Below, one piece after another: positions 56,613 through 64,000 of a stretch of DNA of 64,000 bases. Location: contig NZ_JACVVE010000034.1 of NCBI RefSeq assembly GCF_016648105.1, forward strand, positions 1 to 64,000, given 5' to 3'. The position numbers and the translations under genes are program-made. Below the pieces are notes generated by a model. The model worked only from the letters and a program-made list of their open reading frames with translations. It did no database searches and had not been told where the DNA came from. Every line of letters begins with the position of its first letter. Within the stretch, counting starts at the first letter, position 1. Source of the stretch: Pseudomonas sp. S31 (lineage in GTDB: Bacteria; Pseudomonadota; Gammaproteobacteria; Pseudomonadales; Pseudomonadaceae).

Positions 56613-56701
56613 CGGCGGCGGCCTTTTGTGTCTGGGTTCAGACAATAGGGATAGCGGGTGATGCCGCTTGGGGGCAAGTCGGCTTTGTCTGTAACGGCCC
56701 T

Positions 56702-56795
56702 TTCGCGGCGGTTCGACGCATCGATAAACCCGCCCCTACAGGGTGATCACCAACCCTGTAGGAGCGGGTTTATCGATGCGTCGAACCGCCGCGAA
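56702..56795. repeat. Long inverted REP pair (42-bp arms)
   Basis: Arms 56702-56743 and 56754-56795 match at 41 of 42 positions around a 10-bp loop. Each arm holds a REP-like core in a variant form (AACCCGC...CTACAGGG with a TTCGACGCATCGAT spacer). It lies between the ATPase start and the convergently placed end of the IclR gene. It is the longest hairpin of the window. Confidence 0.88.
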
Positions 56796-56813
56796 GAGGC
56801 CAGCGAAATCAAC

Positions 56814-57611
56814 CTAACTCCCCAGCGCATGCTGTACCTGCCCCACCGTCGCCTCCAGGCTATCCAGGTACAGGCTCGACACCCGCTCCACCGGTGCCTG
56901 GTCCACCGGCCAGTGCAAGGCAATGCTCCCGGCCAGCCGGCCTTGCGCCCGCACCGGCAAGGCGATCGCACGGATCAGGAACGGCAAGCGCACCGGGTAT
57001 TCCCAGTAGCCCTCGGTGCGCTGCCCGAAGCCGTTGTGCCCGTCCTCTTCGATGTCGCGCAGCACCGCCTCGCCAGCCTGGCGCTCCTGGGCGGCCAGCC
57101 GCTGCACCTCGTCCGCAGCCAGTTCCTTCAGGCAGGCCCGGCCCATGGCCGAATGGAACAGGCTGGCATGGTGCCCGACGATCTGGCAGTTGTTCGGGTA
57201 ACGCTTGCGCAGTACCTGAGGAATGGCGCTTTCCATCACTTCCAGCCGCTCACCGTCGAAGCACGACAAATCAGCCACCAGGCCAGTGCGTTCGCTGAGC
57301 TCCAGCAACAGCGGCGCCGCCCGCTCGACGAACAGGCGCTTGAAGCGCTGCTGGCTGTCACCGAACAGCCTGCGTGCGCACAGGCGATAGCGCCGGTCGT
57401 TCAAGCCGCGATAGACCCAACCCTGCTCCTGCAAGGTCGCAAGCATGCGCGACACCGTGGCCTTGGGCAGGGCCGTGAGGTAATGCAGCTCCTCCAAGCC
57501 CAGCGCCTGATGCTCGCCAAGCAGCTCGACGATGGCCAGCGCCCGCTCCACCGAGCGAACGCCGCCGTTGTCGGCTGCCGAGCCCGTAGCCGTGACCATA
57601 GTAGTGCCCAT
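56814..57611 (-). CDS. IclR-family regulator
   Basis: A 265-residue IclR-type regulator. The winged helix is VERALAIVELLGEHQALGLEELHYLTALPKATVSRML (core LTALPKATVSRML) at about 20-56, followed by the GAF-like effector domain with LRDIEEDGHNGFGQR and ALPVRAQGRLAGSIAL. ATG 57611 follows GGGAGG at good spacing; a longer start (57656) lacks one. It ends the amidase/transporter island on the minus strand and most likely controls these genes. Confidence 0.88.
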   Translation of the reverse strand: MGTTMVTATGSAADNGGVRSVERALAIVELLGEHQALGLEELHYLTALPKATVSRMLATLQEQGWVYRGLNDRRYRLCARRLFGDSQQRFKRLFVERAAPLLLELSERTGLVADLSCFDGERLEVMESAIPQVLRKRYPNNCQIVGHHASLFHSAMGRACLKELAADEVQRLAAQERQAGEAVLRDIEEDGHNGFGQRTEGYWEYPVRLPFLIRAIALPVRAQGRLAGSIALHWPVDQAPVERVSSLYLDSLEATVGQVQHALGS

Positions 57612-57678
57612 GATTTGACCTCCCTGGCGTGCGTGGATGGTCATCATGCCCAGCAAGATACGGGCCTGGCCAGGGCTT

Positions 57679-59136
57679 TCAACGCACTATCAGACTCGCC
57701 GGTGGGCAACGCTCGACCCAGCGGGTGAGCTGTTCATGGGCATGGGCCAGCTGCAGCACGGCGTGGTCGGCCTGGGCCGGGCCTATGATCTGCAGCCCCA
57801 TCGGTAGCCCCGTAGCGTTGAAACCGACCGGCACGCTCATCGCCGGCAGCCCGGCCAGGGTCGGCCCGATCACCACCTCCATCCAGCGGTGGTAGGTGTC
57901 CATCGCCTGCCCACCGACCACCCGTGGCCACGGCTCGGCTGCGTCGAAAGGGAACACCTGGGCCGACGGCAACAGGAGGAAATCGTAACGTTCGAACAGC
58001 GCGTTCAGCGCCTGGTACCACGCACTGCGGTCCAGCGAGGCCTGGTACAAGGCCGCCGCACTCAACTGCAAGCCGCCCTCCACTTCCCACTGTGCCTCGG
58101 GCTTGAGCAGTGCCCGCTTGGCGGGGTCGGCATAGGCCGCGGCCAGGTTGCCGTGCACCAGGAAGTGGCGGTGGGTGAGCCAGCATTGCCACAAACGGGC
58201 CAGTTCGAAGTCGGGCTGGCAGGCCTCGACGCTGCAGCCAAGCTCGGCGAAATCCGCCAGGGCGGCCTCGCACAGGCCCATCACACCTTCGTCCATCGGC
58301 AGATAGCCGTTGTAGTCCCCCAGCCAGCCGAGCCGAGTGCCCTTGAAGTCACGCGCGAGCCCATTGGCGAAGTCCAGCGGTGCATTGCTCTGCGACAGCG
58401 GCGCACGAGCGTCGAAACCTGCCTGTACCGTGAGCAGCCGCGCCACGTCCTGCACGCTACGGCCCATCGGCCCTTCGGTGGCCAGTTGCTGGACGAACAG
58501 CTCCGCCGTCGGCCCATAAGGCACCCGACCCTGGGACGGGCGAAGGCCGAACACATTGTTGAACGCCGCCGGATTGCGCAGCGAGCCCATCATGTCGCTG
58601 CCGTCGGCCACCGGCAGCAGGCGCATGGCCAGCGCCGCCGCTGCGCCACCACTGCTGCCCCCGGCCACACGACCAGGGTCATAGGCATTGGTGGTGGTGC
58701 CGAACAAGGGGTTGTAGCTCTGCGAGCCCAGGCCGAATTCTGGCACATTGCTCTTGCCGACGATGATCGCGCCGCTGGCGCGGACCCGCGCCACGCTGAT
58801 CGCATCGGCCGTGGGCACCTGCTCGGCGAACAGTGGCGAGCCGAGGGTGGTGCGCAGCCCAGCGGTAGCCGCCAAGTCCTTGATAGCCTGGGGCATGCCA
58901 TGCATCCAGCCCCGCGAGCGCCCCGCCGCCAGTTCCCGGTCGCGGTCGTCGGCTTCGCTCAGCAACGCCTGGCCATCGCGCAGCGATACCAGTGCGTTGA
59001 CCTGCGGGTTGCAGCGCTCGATCTGCCCCAGGTAGGCCTGCATCACCTCGCGGCACGACACCTCACGGGCATGGATCGCTTGGGAAAGGGGCTCGGCATC
59101 AAGGGCGACGATAGGGTCGATGGCTAACGCTTTCAC
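57679..59136 (-). CDS. Amidase (amidase-signature family)
   Basis: A 485-residue amidase hydrolysing a carboxylic amide to acid and ammonia or amine. The signature block is GGSSGGAAAALA (about 160-171), with catalytic Lys in AIKDLAATAG and the Ser-cisSer-Ser triad Ser in GSDMMGSLRNPA. The start is GTG 59136 with GGAG seven bases before it; it overlaps the stop of the MFS gene (GTGA). A long upstream frame extension lies within the transporter gene. The substrate is unknown; co-occurrence with an M20 hydrolase and MHS transporter suggests an imported amide or N-acyl amino acid. Confidence 0.9.
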   Translation of the reverse strand: MKALAIDPIVALDAEPLSQAIHAREVSCREVMQAYLGQIERCNPQVNALVSLRDGQALLSEADDRDRELAAGRSRGWMHGMPQAIKDLAATAGLRTTLGSPLFAEQVPTADAISVARVRASGAIIVGKSNVPEFGLGSQSYNPLFGTTTNAYDPGRVAGGSSGGAAAALAMRLLPVADGSDMMGSLRNPAAFNNVFGLRPSQGRVPYGPTAELFVQQLATEGPMGRSVQDVARLLTVQAGFDARAPLSQSNAPLDFANGLARDFKGTRLGWLGDYNGYLPMDEGVMGLCEAALADFAELGCSVEACQPDFELARLWQCWLTHRHFLVHGNLAAAYADPAKRALLKPEAQWEVEGGLQLSAAALYQASLDRSAWYQALNALFERYDFLLLPSAQVFPFDAAEPWPRVVGGQAMDTYHRWMEVVIGPTLAGLPAMSVPVGFNATGLPMGLQIIGPAQADHAVLQLAHAHEQLTRWVERCPPASLIVR

Positions 59137-60443
59137 GGTTTTACTCCAAGTTTGTAGGCAACGGTCTTGCTCGCGCGCGGTGCTTCCTTGAGGCAGTAGG
59201 TGCCGAGCAAGGTCAACAGGCAGGCGAACAGCACGTAGAACGACGGTGCGACGGGGGTGCCGAGGGCCTTGCTCAACCAGGTGACGATCAGCGGGGCGAA
59301 GCCGCCGAAGACCATCACCGCCACGTTGTAGGCCACCGACACGCCGGTGGAGCGCACCGCCACCGGAAACTGCTCGGCCAGGGCGGTCGGCGCTGGGCCG
59401 AAGAAGCCGCCGATGGCCGTGCACAGCAGCAGTTGCATCACCAGCAGGCGCTCGATCGACGGTGCCGCGGCCACCCACACGTACAACGGGTAGACCATCA
59501 CGAAGAACGCCAGGGTGAAGGCCATCAGCACTGGACGCCGGCCAAGCCGGTCGGACAGCGCACCAGACAGCGGAATGACCACGGTCATCAGGCCCACGGC
59601 GAGCATCTGCACCAGCAGCACCTCGTCCAACGGCAGGCCGAGGTTGTTGTGGGCGAAGGTCGGCATGTTCACCAGCACCACGTAGAACGAAACCGTCGCC
59701 CCGCAGGCCAGCGCCATCGACACCAGCAGGCTGCGCCGATGCTCGCGCAGCACCTGCAACAGCCCCGGCGCCTGGCCCTTGGCCTTGTGCCGCGCTTCGA
59801 GGAATTCCTCGGGTTCTTGCATGTGCTTGCGGATCCACAAGCCCACCGGCCCGATCAGCAGCCCGATCACGAACGGCACGCGCCAGCCCCAGCTGGCCAG
59901 GGCCTCGGGGCTGCACAGGTGGGTCACCAGCGCGACCATCGCCGCGCCGCTGAACACGGCCAGGCACTGGCCCACCAGCTGCCAGGAACCATACAAGCCC
60001 TTGCGGTGGGCCGGGGCGCTTTCCACCAGGAACGCCGTGGCGCTGGCGTACTCACCCCCCGTGGCGAAGCCCTGGAGCATGCGTGCCACCACGATCAGCA
60101 GCGGCGCGCCCATGCCGATCGCCAGATAGCTGGGGGCGAAGGCGATCATCGCGATGGACAGCGTCATCAGGCGGATGATCAACTGCATTGCCGCCTTGCG
60201 CCCCTTGCGATCGGAATAGATGCCCAGCAGCACGCCCCCCACCGGGCGCATGAAAAAGCCCACGCCGAAGGTCGCCAGGGCCATCAGCAGCGACGCGTAG
60301 GCGTCGTCCGAGGGGAAGAACTGGCGGGCGATGATGCTCGCCAGGAAGCCATACACGATGAAGTCATACCACTCCAACGCGTTGCCGATGACCGCCGCGA
60401 CCACTTGCCGGGTACGCGACGCGCCTGAATTGGAAATCTGCAT
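59133..60443 (-). CDS. MFS transporter of the metabolite:H+ symporter (MHS) family
   Basis: A 436-residue, 12-helix symporter. The N-terminal segment ASRTRQVVAAVIGNALEWYDFIVYG with the EWYDF motif, the GIYSDRKGRKAAM motif A and RMLQGFATGGEYASA identify the MHS group (ProP, ShiA, citrate/dicarboxylate carriers). ATG 60443 has GGAG eight bases upstream. It lies between the M20 hydrolase and amidase genes of one operon and should import their substrate. Confidence 0.9.
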   Translation of the reverse strand: MQISNSGASRTRQVVAAVIGNALEWYDFIVYGFLASIIARQFFPSDDAYASLLMALATFGVGFFMRPVGGVLLGIYSDRKGRKAAMQLIIRLMTLSIAMIAFAPSYLAIGMGAPLLIVVARMLQGFATGGEYASATAFLVESAPAHRKGLYGSWQLVGQCLAVFSGAAMVALVTHLCSPEALASWGWRVPFVIGLLIGPVGLWIRKHMQEPEEFLEARHKAKGQAPGLLQVLREHRRSLLVSMALACGATVSFYVVLVNMPTFAHNNLGLPLDEVLLVQMLAVGLMTVVIPLSGALSDRLGRRPVLMAFTLAFFVMVYPLYVWVAAAPSIERLLVMQLLLCTAIGGFFGPAPTALAEQFPVAVRSTGVSVAYNVAVMVFGGFAPLIVTWLSKALGTPVAPSFYVLFACLLTLLGTYCLKEAPRASKTVAYKLGVKP

Positions 60444-60539
60444 GCGGAACACTCCATCCATCTGTTGGCCAGAAACGCTCAAGTGATCGCCCGGGCACGC
60501 TCGCGCCCAGGCTCCAGCGGCAGTCGTCAATGCAGGCAG

Positions 60540-61715
60540 TCAGGCCGGCTCGAGCCAGCTCTCGGTCAGCGCGGCCCAGTAGGCAGCGCCCGTCAGGAGG
60601 ATGTCGTCGTTGAAGTCGTAGGCAGGGTTGTGCACCATCGGCCGCTCCACGCCGTTGCCGATGAACAGGTAGGCACCGGGGCAACGCTGCAGCATCCAGG
60701 CGAAGTCCTCGCTGCCCATCAGCTTGCGGGTGTTGCCCTCCACCGCGTCGGGGCCAAGCAGCTGCAGGCCGACCTTGTGTGCGAAGGCGTTTTCCGCAGC
60801 ATGGTTGACCAGCACCGGGTAAGCCGGGCGATGCTCGATGCTGGCAGTGCAGCCGAAGCTCTCGGCCTGGGCGGTGATGATCGCCCGCACTCGCGCCAGG
60901 GTCTGCGCCCGCACCTGGGCGTCGAGGGCTCGCAGGCTCAGGCGCAGCAGCGCCTGCTGCGGGATCACGTTGGCCGCCTCGCCCGCCTGCAGGGCACCGA
61001 CGGTCACCACTGCCGCTTCCTGGGCATCGATATTGCGCGCCACCACGGTCTGCAGGGCCATCACCACACTGGCCGCAGCCACCAGCGGGTCGACGGTCAG
61101 GTGCGGCATCGAGCCGTGGCCACCGACGCCCTCGAGGGTCACGGTGAGCAGGTCCTGCGAGGCCATCATCGGGCCTTCGCGAAAGCCCAGGTGCCCTGCC
61201 GGCAACCCAGGCATGTTGTGCATGCCGAACAAGGCATCGCACGGGAAGCGCTCCAGCAGCCCGTCGGCGAGCATCGCCTCGGCACCGCCCTGGCCTTCCT
61301 CGGCCGGCTGGAAGATCAGCGTCAGCGTGCCATCGAACTGGCGGGTCGCGGCCAGGTAGCGCGCCGCGCCGAGCAACATGGTGGTGTGGCCGTCATGGCC
61401 GCAGGCGTGCATGCAGCCGTGGCGCTGGCTGCTGTAGGTGGCGCCGGTGGCCTCGTGGATCGGCAACGCGTCCATGTCGGCGCGCAGCCCCAGCTTGCGC
61501 GTGCTGCTGCCATTGCGCAGCACGCCGACCACGCCGGTCTTGCCAATGCCGGTGTGTACTTCGTAGCCCCACTCCTCCAGCAGGCGGGCGACCAGGGCCG
61601 AGGTGCGGCTTTCCTCGAAGCCGAGCTCGGGGTGGGCATGGATATCGTGGCGGATGGCGTGCAGGTCGCTGGCCACGTCGTTGAGCCAGGCCAGGATGTG
61701 CTGATGTCGCAACAT
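60540..61715 (-). CDS. M20-family metallo-amidohydrolase (hippurate/N-acyl-amino-acid hydrolase-like)
   Basis: A 391-residue zinc hydrolase of the M20D type. It shows HAHPELGFEE, the metal ligands in CMHACGHDGHTT with the following PAEEGQGGAE Glu-rich site, and the lid-domain pattern GVGGHGSMPH. Relatives cleave hippurate, N-acetyl-amino acids or indole-3-acetyl conjugates. It is the first gene of the island, upstream of the MHS transporter and amidase genes, and is divergent from a UvrA-like gene. Confidence 0.92.
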   Translation of the reverse strand: MLRHQHILAWLNDVASDLHAIRHDIHAHPELGFEESRTSALVARLLEEWGYEVHTGIGKTGVVGVLRNGSSTRKLGLRADMDALPIHEATGATYSSQRHGCMHACGHDGHTTMLLGAARYLAATRQFDGTLTLIFQPAEEGQGGAEAMLADGLLERFPCDALFGMHNMPGLPAGHLGFREGPMMASQDLLTVTLEGVGGHGSMPHLTVDPLVAAASVVMALQTVVARNIDAQEAAVVTVGALQAGEAANVIPQQALLRLSLRALDAQVRAQTLARVRAIITAQAESFGCTASIEHRPAYPVLVNHAAENAFAHKVGLQLLGPDAVEGNTRKLMGSEDFAWMLQRCPGAYLFIGNGVERPMVHNPAYDFNDDILLTGAAYWAALTESWLEPA

Positions 61716-61926
61716 GTGGAATCTCCTCGCGCGGGTGGGTCCCGTTCTTGTTGTTCGCTTGAGATCACGACGGCAAAGGCAGGTCGTGCTGGGTGACAGA
61801 TAAACGCGAGTGGCCGGGGGAGCACAACCGAATGTGGTTCCACGGTGTGGAACCGCGACAGGCAGGCACAGAACAGCCGATAACTGCTACCTTGGGCACG
61901 TTCCCCCAACCGCCCAGGACTGCCCC

Positions 61927-64000
61927 ATGCCGCCACGCCCCACAGCCCCCTCCGGTTTCATTCGCGTCCGTGGCGCCCGTGAGCACAACCTGAAGAACAT
62001 CGACGTCGACATCCCCCGCGACGCCTTGGTGGTGTTCACCGGCGTTTCTGGCTCGGGCAAGTCCTCGCTGGCGTTCTCCACGCTCTACGCCGAAGCCCAG
62101 CGCCGCTACTTCGAATCGGTGGCGCCCTATGCCCGGCGCCTGATCGACCAGGTCGGCGTGCCCGACGTCGACGCCATCGACGGCCTGCCCCCGGCCGTGG
62201 CCTTGCAGCAGCAACGCGGCACGCCCAGCGCACGCTCGTCGGTGGGCAGCGTCACTACCCTGTCCAGCTCCATCCGCATGCTCTATTCCCGGGCCGGCAG
62301 CTACCCGGCCGGCCAGCCGATGCTGCATGCCGAGGACTTCTCGGCCAATACGCCCCAGGGCGCCTGCCCCGAATGCCATGGCCTGGGCCGGGTCTACGAG
62401 GTGACCGAGGCCACCATGGTGCCCGACCCGTCGCTGACCATCCGCGAGCGCGCGGTAGCGGCCTGGCCCATGGCCTGGCAGGGCCAGAATCTGCGCGACA
62501 TCCTGGTGACCCTGGGCTACGACGTCGACACCCCCTGGCGCGACCTGCCCCAGGAACAACGCGACTGGATCCTCTACACCGAAGAAACCCCGACCGTGCC
62601 GGTGTACGCCGGCCTCACTCCGGCGCAGACCCGCGCAGCGCTCAAACGCAAGCTCGAACCCAGCTACCAGGGCACCTTCAGCGGCGCCCGGCGCTACGTG
62701 CTGCACACTTTCCTGCACTCGCAAAGCGCGCAGATGCGCAAGCGCGTGGCCCAGTTCATGCGCCCTAGCCCATGCCCGCTGTGCCAGGGCAAACGCCTCA
62801 AGCGCGAGGCGCTGGCGGTGACCTTTGCCGGCCGCGATATCGGCGAGTTGTCGCGCTTGCCGCTACAGACCCTGGCGGAGGTGTTTCGCGCGGTCGCGGC
62901 ACCGGGCTACCTGGAACAGCACGACGACGCCCTCACCCTGGAAAAGCGCCTGGCCGCCCAGCGCATCGCCGTCGAGCTGCTCGAGCGCGTCGAGACCCTG
63001 ATCGATCTCGGCCTGGGTTACCTGGCCCTGGAACGCAGCACGCCGACGCTGTCCTCCGGCGAGCTGCAACGCCTGCGCCTCGCCACCCAGCTCAACTCCC
63101 AGTTGTTCGGCGTGATCTACGTGCTCGACGAGCCCTCGGCCGGCCTGCACCCAGCCGACAGCGAAGCGCTGTTCGAAGCCCTGCAACGGCTCAAGCAGGC
63201 CGGCAATTCGGTATACGTGGTGGAGCATGACCTGGACACCATGCGCCGCGCCGACTGGCTGGTGGATGTCGGCCCGGCGGCTGGCGAGCACGGCGGGCAG
63301 GTCCTCTACAGCGGTGCGCCTGCCGGGTTGGCCAAGGTCGAGGCGTCGCGTACCCGTGCCTACCTGTTCGCGGAACCTGTGTCCACCCTGCGCAGCACCC
63401 GGCAACCGGCAGATTGGCTGCACCTCGAAGGCATTACCCGCAACAACCTGAACGACCTGGCGGCGCGCTTTCCGCTCGGCTGCTTCACCTCGGTCACCGG
63501 AATTTCCGGCTCGGGCAAGTCGAGCCTGGTGAGCCAGGCCCTGCTGGAGCTGGTCGGTGCCCACCTGGGCCATGCCGAGCAACGTGCCGAGCCCGACGAG
63601 CAGAGCCTCGAAGACGAACCCGAGCAAGTCGGCAGCGGTCGGGTCACCTCGGGCCTGTCCGGGATCAAGCGCCTGGTCCAGGTCGACCAGAAGCCGATCG
63701 GCCGCACGCCGCGCTCGAACCTGGCCACCTACACCGGCCTGTTCGACCACGTGCGCAAGCTGTTCGCGGCCACCGAGCAGGCCAAGGCCAATGGCTTCGA
63801 CGCCGGGCGTTTCTCCTTCAACGTGGCCAAGGGCCGCTGCGAAAACTGCGAAGGCGAAGGCTTCGTCAGCGTCGAGCTGTTGTTCATGCCCAGCGTCTAC
63901 GCGCCCTGCCCGACCTGCCACGGCGCCCGCTACAACCCCGAGACCCTGGCGGTGACCTGGCAGGGCATGAACATCGCACAGGTGCTGCAACTGACCGTCG
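61927..64000 (+). CDS. UvrA-like ABC ATPase (UvrA2 type), truncated at the window end
   Basis: The frame starts at ATG 61927 (AGGA seven bases before) and runs open to the window end, giving 691 residues so far. Walker A motifs lie at GVSGSGKSS (39-47) and GISGSGKSS (about 524-532), the first ABC signature at LSSGELQR (about 376), with Walker B VIYVLDEPSAGLHP. Zinc-type cysteines are CPECHG, CPLCQG and CENCEGEG...CPTCHG. The spacing between the first Walker A and its signature (about 337) is some 110 residues shorter than in E. coli UvrA, consistent with loss of the UvrB-binding domain as in UvrA2 paralogues, which are linked to DNA-damaging drug tolerance. It is a paralogue rather than the housekeeping uvrA. 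Confidence 0.88.
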   Translation, partial: MPPRPTAPSGFIRVRGAREHNLKNIDVDIPRDALVVFTGVSGSGKSSLAFSTLYAEAQRRYFESVAPYARRLIDQVGVPDVDAIDGLPPAVALQQQRGTPSARSSVGSVTTLSSSIRMLYSRAGSYPAGQPMLHAEDFSANTPQGACPECHGLGRVYEVTEATMVPDPSLTIRERAVAAWPMAWQGQNLRDILVTLGYDVDTPWRDLPQEQRDWILYTEETPTVPVYAGLTPAQTRAALKRKLEPSYQGTFSGARRYVLHTFLHSQSAQMRKRVAQFMRPSPCPLCQGKRLKREALAVTFAGRDIGELSRLPLQTLAEVFRAVAAPGYLEQHDDALTLEKRLAAQRIAVELLERVETLIDLGLGYLALERSTPTLSSGELQRLRLATQLNSQLFGVIYVLDEPSAGLHPADSEALFEALQRLKQAGNSVYVVEHDLDTMRRADWLVDVGPAAGEHGGQVLYSGAPAGLAKVEASRTRAYLFAEPVSTLRSTRQPADWLHLEGITRNNLNDLAARFPLGCFTSVTGISGSGKSSLVSQALLELVGAHLGHAEQRAEPDEQSLEDEPEQVGSGRVTSGLSGIKRLVQVDQKPIGRTPRSNLATYTGLFDHVRKLFAATEQAKANGFDAGRFSFNVAKGRCENCEGEGFVSVELLFMPSVYAPCPTCHGARYNPETLAVTWQGMNIAQVLQLTV

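Noticed and set aside
62863..63990. Minus-strand frame of 375 codons
   Set aside because: Antisense to the UvrA-like gene, which has Walker, signature and zinc motifs in the + frame.

Overview
The window is a high-GC bacterial chromosome segment that reads as a Pseudomonas, most likely of the P. putida group. The evidence is the codon use, the many short palindromic REP elements built on a GCGGG-TTTA-CCCGC type core, sigma-54 promoters with enhancer-binding regulators, and the typical accessory catabolic islands. I saw no tRNA, rRNA, CRISPR array, insertion sequence or prophage. This is ordinary chromosome carrying many small, separately regulated metabolic modules.

Layout. (1) 46-5523: a six-gene operon for a Rieske ring-hydroxylating dioxygenase (reductase, alpha, beta), an isochorismatase-fold protein whose three catalytic positions are all substituted, an SDR dehydrogenase, and a dienelactone hydrolase fused to a SnoaL-like domain. 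(2) 5524-8489: a dapA paralogue behind a long leader with a possible lysine-rich leader peptide, two small lipoproteins and a 59-residue membrane protein. (3) 8486-13990: a cyanate module with a hybrid sensor kinase, a sigma-54 activator, cyanase cynS and an FNT channel; a sigma-54 promoter and a palindromic enhancer are visible. (4) 14242-19338: an organosulfur-scavenging operon (SfnB-like flavoprotein, DszA/NtaA-like monooxygenase, Met-type ABC importer) with its own sigma-54 promoter. (5) 19432-27069: an ABC exporter, a C4-dicarboxylate-type symporter plus a fumarase/aspartase-superfamily lyase under a divergent GntR regulator, and a LysR/AzlC/AzlD module. (6) 27106-29576: a VOC protein and a KfrA-like coiled-coil DNA-binding protein, divergent from a tyrosine recombinase; the intergenic region holds a perfect 12-bp inverted repeat with the geometry of a recombinase core site. 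(7) 29755-30942: an MFS exporter. (8) 31399-41172: a complete 11-gene type II secretion operon in the order E-F-G-H-I-J-K-L-M-C-D, with a lipoprotein secretin, so of Hxc type rather than Xcp type.

(9) 41234-44972: a ribitol module (ribitol 2-dehydrogenase, LacI regulator, FGGY kinase) with four near-identical 18-bp operators. (10) 45040-46987: a LysR regulator and an aldo/keto reductase. (11) 47012-52418: a KstD-like flavoprotein, SDR, NIPSNAP protein and AAHS-type transporter, divergent from an AraC regulator. (12) 52443-56612: an AttH-like lipoprotein with an FtsX-type permease and its ATPase. (13) 56814-61715: an amide/peptide-hydrolase island (M20 hydrolase, MHS-type transporter, amidase, IclR regulator). 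(14) 61927-end: a UvrA-like ATPase cut off by the window edge.

The most original leads are the KfrA-like/recombinase pair with its palindrome, the catalytically stripped isochorismatase-fold protein in the dioxygenase operon, the lysine-rich leader of the dapA paralogue, and the FNT channel paired with cyanase. All functional assignments come from motifs I could read, not from database searches.
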